A stretch of 26,714 nt of DNA. Source: DATNFP01 sp035606335 (lineage in GTDB: Bacteria > Bacteroidota > Bacteroidia > Chitinophagales > Chitinophagaceae). Below are positions 22,796 to 26,714 of this stretch, in pieces (position 1 is the stretch's first letter; every line of letters begins with the position of its first letter). Position numbers and translations under genes: made by a program. Under the pieces are notes generated by a model that was given only the letters and a program-made list of their open reading frames with translations, was not told the DNA's origin and searched no databases. The DNA lies in the NCBI GenBank assembly GCA_035606335.1, contig DATNFP010000207.1, positions 1-26,714 of the forward strand, written 5' to 3'.

Positions 22796-25420
22796 ATGAT
22801 CAATAAAAGTTCATTTGTATTTAGTTTTCAAGAGCTTGACAAGACAAAACTTGCATTGGTTGGAGGCAAAGGCGCCAACCTGGGGGAACTTTCCAAGATT
22901 GAGGGCATACATGTACCCAAGGGTTTTTGCATTACCACGCAAGCCTATAAAGAAATTATTGAAAATAGCGAAGAGATAAATTCACTGTTGGATCAGCTAA
23001 GCATTCTAAAAGCAAATAATAGAAAAGGTATTAGTGAAATCTGTGCAGAAATCCGAAAGGTGATTGAAGAAATAGCTATTCCGAAAGGCATCGATAATGA
23101 GATCACCCAACATCTTGAACAACTTGGTGAAAAAAATGCTTTTGCTGTACGTTCAAGTGCGACGGCAGAAGACCTTCCGACTGCTTCGTTTGCAGGACAG
23201 CAGGACACATATCTGAATATCATCGGCAAAAAAGATATCCTAAGATATATCAGCAAATGCTGGGCGTCACTGTTTACTGATAGAGCTGTAATATATCGCA
23301 TTCAAAACGGCTTCGACCACCGTAAAGTTTACCTGGCTGTGATTGTTCAGAAGATGGTCTTTCCGCAGGCGGCAGGTATTTTATTTACCGCTGATCCTGT
23401 TACTTCTAACAGGAAGGTGTTATCCATCGATGCCAGTTTTGGACTTGGCGAGGCTTTAGTTTCCGGGATAGTAAATGCGGATAATTATAAAGTGCATGAG
23501 GGCAAGATTATAGATAAGAGCATATCTACCAAAAAGCTAGCCATTTATACCCTAAAAGATGGTGGCACCAAAAAACAGGAAATTGCGTCTGAAAAACAAA
23601 ATAGGCAAGCGCTGACGGATGGGCAGATTTTGCAGCTTGAGCACATAGGTAGAAAGATCGAACAACATTTTGGCTGCCCGCAAGACATCGAATGGTGCCT
23701 GGCTGATGATACATTTTATATTGTCCAGAGCCGGCCTATCACTACTTTATATCCTGTCCCTGAAGCAAATGATCAGAAGAATCATGTTTATATATCTGTA
23801 GGCCATCAGCAAATGATGACTGACCCGATGAAGCCGCTGGGAATATCTATGTGGCAGTTAATAGCAGCCAGGCCAATGTATAAAGCTGGTGGGAGACTGT
23901 TTGTTGATGTTACACAACAACTGGTTTCACCTGCCGGCAGAGAAACCTTATTAAATAACATGGGACAACATGACCCGCTTATTAAGGATGCACTTATGAC
24001 CATAGTAGAGCGGAAAGATTTTATAAAATTGTTATCAAATGATGATAAAGATCTAGGACCAAGTGAGAGTAATAAAGGTATATCTCCTTTGAGTCCTAAG
24101 GCACAAATCGAAAACGATCCCCGAATTGTTTTTGATTTAATTAAGAGTAGCGAAACATCTATAGAAGAGTTAAAGCACAATATCAAAACAAAATCAGGGG
24201 TAGATTTGTTTGATTTTATTCTGCAAGACAGCAAACAATCTAGTAAGAGCCGATTGGAGTCGCGAAATATGGATGTGATCATGGCTATTATAAATGCTTC
24301 ATCATGGATCAATGAAAAAATGAAGGAATGGCTGGGTGAAAAGAACGTAGCAGATACACTTTCTCAGTCTGTACCAAACAATATCACTTCGGAAATGGGG
24401 CTGGCGCTCCTGGATGTCGCAGATGTAATTCGTCCTTACCATGAGATTATTGAGTACTTGCTGCATACAAAAGATGATAATTTCCTGGAGGAGCTGGTTC
24501 AATTTAATGGAGGAAAAGAAGTCCTGGGCGCTATCAATGCTTATCTAAAAAAATATGGAATGCGATGTGCGGGGGAAATAGATATTACGAAACCTCGATG
24601 GAGTGAAAAACCTATTACACTTGTTCCTATGATCCTTAGTAACATCAAAAACCATACACCAAATGCCGGCAAGAGGAAATTCGAGCAAGGGTTACAGGAA
24701 GCTTTGAAAAAAGAACAAGAGCTATTAGAGCACCTGAAGCAATTGCCGGATGGTGAACAAAAGGCCATAGAAACAAAACGAATGATTGACTGCCTCAGAA
24801 ATTTTACGGGTTATCGTGAGTATCCCAAATACAGCATTATTAGTCGCTACTTTGTTTACAGGCTGGCTTTATTGAAAGAAGCCAAACAACTCGTACAAAC
24901 CAATGTTATTCATGAAATAGAAGATATCTACTATCTCACTTTTGAAGAATTTCGTGAAGTTGTACGTACAAATAAGCTTGATCACCAGATTATCAGCAAG
25001 CGAAAAGACGATCACAAATTCTTTGAAAAGCTAACTCCACCACGTGTTATCACTTCTGATGGTGAGATCGTTACGGGTAAGTATAATCTAGAAAATCTCC
25101 CGGCCAACGCCATTGTAGGCCTGGCTGTTTCTTCTGGGGTTGTGGAGGGGCGAGCTCGTGTTATCTTAAACATGGAAGATGCTAACCTGGAAGATGGAGA
25201 TATATTAATCACCACATTTACTGACCCTAGCTGGACACCCTTGTTTGTATCCATAAAAGGCCTGGTCACAGAAGTGGGGGGATTGATGACTCATGGAGCA
25301 GTTATAGCACGTGAATATGGCCTACCTGCAGTTATCGGAGTGGAGAATGCTACCACGCTGATCAAAGACGGGCAAAGAATCAGGGTGAACGGGACTGATG
25401 GATATGTAGAAATACTATAA
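22796..25420 (+). CDS. PEP-synthase-like dikinase, resembling rifamycin phosphotransferase (Rph)
   Basis: An 874-residue protein with three parts: an ATP-grasp domain (about 1-320) with LVGGKGANLGELS (Lys25), AVRSSATAEDLPTASFAGQQ (Arg119), ASFGLGEALVSG and VQSRPITTL; a central helical domain (about 335-755); and a C-terminal phospho-histidine domain with GGLMTHGAVIAREYGLPA (His833). Housekeeping PEP synthases are somewhat shorter, carry a GGxTCH-type His motif and have a PEP/pyruvate-binding barrel at the C-terminus; here the His domain is C-terminal and the LMTHG form and length match Rph enzymes. Those transfer the beta-phosphate of ATP to a rifamycin hydroxyl, inactivating it. True substrate is unproven: related proteins may act on other compounds. 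It lies between a MarR gene and a Crp/Fnr gene. Confidence 0.88.
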   Translation: MINKSSFVFSFQELDKTKLALVGGKGANLGELSKIEGIHVPKGFCITTQAYKEIIENSEEINSLLDQLSILKANNRKGISEICAEIRKVIEEIAIPKGIDNEITQHLEQLGEKNAFAVRSSATAEDLPTASFAGQQDTYLNIIGKKDILRYISKCWASLFTDRAVIYRIQNGFDHRKVYLAVIVQKMVFPQAAGILFTADPVTSNRKVLSIDASFGLGEALVSGIVNADNYKVHEGKIIDKSISTKKLAIYTLKDGGTKKQEIASEKQNRQALTDGQILQLEHIGRKIEQHFGCPQDIEWCLADDTFYIVQSRPITTLYPVPEANDQKNHVYISVGHQQMMTDPMKPLGISMWQLIAARPMYKAGGRLFVDVTQQLVSPAGRETLLNNMGQHDPLIKDALMTIVERKDFIKLLSNDDKDLGPSESNKGISPLSPKAQIENDPRIVFDLIKSSETSIEELKHNIKTKSGVDLFDFILQDSKQSSKSRLESRNMDVIMAIINASSWINEKMKEWLGEKNVADTLSQSVPNNITSEMGLALLDVADVIRPYHEIIEYLLHTKDDNFLEELVQFNGGKEVLGAINAYLKKYGMRCAGEIDITKPRWSEKPITLVPMILSNIKNHTPNAGKRKFEQGLQEALKKEQELLEHLKQLPDGEQKAIETKRMIDCLRNFTGYREYPKYSIISRYFVYRLALLKEAKQLVQTNVIHEIEDIYYLTFEEFREVVRTNKLDHQIISKRKDDHKFFEKLTPPRVITSDGEIVTGKYNLENLPANAIVGLAVSSGVVEGRARVILNMEDANLEDGDILITTFTDPSWTPLFVSIKGLVTEVGGLMTHGAVIAREYGLPAVIGVENATTLIKDGQRIRVNGTDGYVEIL

Positions 25421-25457
25421 CTTGAGATGTTTTTATTAGTCAGAAAAGTAAGTAGAG

Positions 25458-26039
25458 ATGAGTAAAACTAATCTGGTCCGGTTTATTCAGAACATATTTC
25501 CAATAAGTGATAGCAAGGCTAAACAAATAGCCGATAAATATGTTCAAAAGAGCATTCCCAAAAATGATTTCATATTAACGGAGGGCCACATTTGCAGTGC
25601 ATCTCATGTTATTGAATCGGGATTTTTAAGAGGTTTTATATATGACGTTGACGGAAATGATGTGACCATTTCATTTTATTCTAAAGACACTTCGGCTTAC
25701 GACATTTTTTCATTTTTCAAACAAGTAAGATCTACAGAAAACATCCAGGCATTGACGGATTGCGAAACGTGGTATATGAGTTATGAAACTATGCAGGAAA
25801 GTTTTCATGCCATACCGGAATTTCGCGAATTCGGGCGATTAAATTTAATAAATAATTACGGCGCCCTTAAAGAAAGAATGCTATCCATGATCCAGGAAAC
25901 TGCAGAGCAGCGTTATGTCAATTTAATCAATTCCAACCCGGAGATCCTTCAAATTGCTCCATTAAAAAACATTGCTTCTTATCTTGGCATTACTGATAGT
26001 TCGTTAAGCCGGATAAGAAAAGAATTTGCTAAAAAGTAG
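25458..26039 (+). CDS. Crp/Fnr family transcriptional regulator
   Basis: A 193-residue protein of the short Bacteroidota Crp/Fnr type. The N-terminal cyclic-nucleotide-binding-like beta-roll (about 20-120) contains SIPKNDFILTEGHICSASHV and IESGFLRGFIYDVDGNDV. The C-terminal helix-turn-helix is short, with IAPLKNIASYLGITDSSLSR and IRKEFAKK at the end. The phosphate-binding cassette of cAMP-responsive members is not evident, so cAMP control should not be assumed. The start lies 37 bases after the Rph-like gene, suggesting read-through from the MarR promoter. The next gene, a membrane protein, starts 84 bases downstream and is its likely partner. Confidence 0.92.
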   Translation: MSKTNLVRFIQNIFPISDSKAKQIADKYVQKSIPKNDFILTEGHICSASHVIESGFLRGFIYDVDGNDVTISFYSKDTSAYDIFSFFKQVRSTENIQALTDCETWYMSYETMQESFHAIPEFREFGRLNLINNYGALKERMLSMIQETAEQRYVNLINSNPEILQIAPLKNIASYLGITDSSLSRIRKEFAKK

Positions 26040-26123
26040 TCCTTCAATTCACTTCTTGCCATTTGGCAAGCATTCCAGAAGAATTATAAATTTCCTTTGT
26101 GCAATAAAAGATGCATAAAGAAA

Positions 26124-26714
26124 ATGAAAAAGTACATATCCAATATGCCGGCCTGGTTAACAATTCTACTCACGGCAAGTTTTATTCTTAGCTTTTTACT
26201 AATCGCAAATCCGGCTAAACAAGCGGCGCTTATTTCAGGGATAGCAAAAGAAAAATCAAGAAATATTCAACTTGGAGTTTTTGCTTTTTTTGTATCCTGG
26301 CTCATATATGCTTCGGTTCTTTCGTTAAAGGGCGTATTTGACGTTAATTCCCTGCCACCGAGAGTAATTGTTTTTACCACCATCCCGCTATTTGTTTTTT
26401 TGTTTGCAATTATTGGCAGCACTCGTTTGTACAAAAGATTACTTCAGTCAGCTCCGTTAGAGTCTTTGATCCGCATCCATATATTCAGGTTTGAGGGAGT
26501 TTTATTTATCATATTGTTTTTATACCATTTACTTCCTGTAAAATTCGCACTTTCAGCCGGACTGGGAGATATGCTCACTGCACTTTTTGCTATACCTGTA
26601 GCCAGAGCAGTTTCGCAAAAGAAATCATGGAGCATAAAAGCAGTGTACGCCTGGAATATTTTTGGAATACTCGATATAGTCTCCCTGATGACTTTAGCGA
26701 CTATAGCAGCCGGT
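26124..26714 (+). CDS. Multi-pass membrane protein of unknown function (partial, C-terminus outside window)
   Basis: An open frame of 197 codons runs from the ATG at 26124-26126 to the right edge. It has at least five hydrophobic segments: about residues 10-28 (WLTILLTASFILSFLLI), 50-66 (GVFAFFVSWLIYASVL), 80-98 (VIVFTTIPLFVFLFAIIG), 122-136 (GVLFIILFLYHLLP), and 140-155 and 175-197. A segment LSAGLGDMLTALFAIPVARA and a 'R-x-HIFRFEG' motif are distinctive. An ATG at 26111 in another frame is closed quickly by a TAG, so this start is preferred. The family is not recognised. It follows a Crp/Fnr gene on the same strand with an 84-base gap. Confidence 0.75.
   Translation, partial: MKKYISNMPAWLTILLTASFILSFLLIANPAKQAALISGIAKEKSRNIQLGVFAFFVSWLIYASVLSLKGVFDVNSLPPRVIVFTTIPLFVFLFAIIGSTRLYKRLLQSAPLESLIRIHIFRFEGVLFIILFLYHLLPVKFALSAGLGDMLTALFAIPVARAVSQKKSWSIKAVYAWNIFGILDIVSLMTLATIAAG

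Noticed and set aside
23806..24312. 168-residue minus-strand frame inside the Rph-like gene
   Set aside because: It is antisense to a well-supported protein and rich in Ser/Leu as expected from reverse reading.
22796..25420. Call as housekeeping phosphoenolpyruvate synthase (PpsA)
   Set aside because: The His domain is at the C-terminus with an LMTHG motif and there is no PEP/pyruvate barrel after it; the layout fits Rph-type enzymes better.

Overview
The window looks like a chromosomal stretch of a Bacteroidota bacterium, most likely of the Chitinophaga/Sphingobacteria type. The support is a secreted protein with a type IX (T9SS) C-terminal sorting domain, a TlpA-like thioredoxin with a long N-terminal extension, a propeller/LytS-type kinase paired with a LytTR regulator, signal peptides ending in AQ, low GC with weak Shine-Dalgarno sites, and a -7 box of the Bacteroidota form TAnnTTTG upstream of the MarR gene. 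No rRNA, tRNA, CRISPR array, phage or intact transposase was seen.

Layout: 1-423 is the 5' part of a secreted protein gene (minus strand) that leaves the window. 424-1081 is mostly non-coding, with a possible decayed gene and a terminator. 1082-4021 (minus) is an AraC regulator - SDR - SDR - DoxX-like unit; the second SDR lacks the usual catalytic Tyr and Ser. 4339-5946 (minus) encodes a large lipoprotein of unknown function. 6419-13816 is the most interesting block: a plus-strand operon (stand-alone receiver, HEAT-repeat membrane protein, GT2 polysaccharide synthase, LtaS-like membrane sulfatase-fold transferase) converges, with a 16-base overlap, on a minus-strand operon (TPR plus YaiO-type outer-membrane barrel, then a membrane-anchored protein of unknown function). 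Together these read as a synthase-dependent exopolysaccharide machine: synthesis at the inner membrane, modification in the periplasm, export by a TPR-barrel porin. The intergenic leader before it carries a 19-base palindrome and two mutually exclusive hairpins.

14168-16485 (minus) holds a T9SS cargo protein and a small Cys/Pro/Gly-rich secreted protein. 16901-20621 (plus) is a propeller sensor kinase with its LytTR response regulator. 20684-22102 (minus) is a TlpA-like lipoprotein-free thiol-disulfide protein. 22314 to the right end (plus) is a MarR regulator, a PEP-synthase-like protein closely resembling rifamycin phosphotransferase, a Crp/Fnr regulator and the start of a membrane protein.

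Three copies of a short conserved motif (core CAAGTGTTCGATTG) lie 23-28 bases beyond the terminator hairpins of three unrelated minus-strand genes, always in the same orientation. All functional assignments rest on reading motifs by eye; no database search was run.
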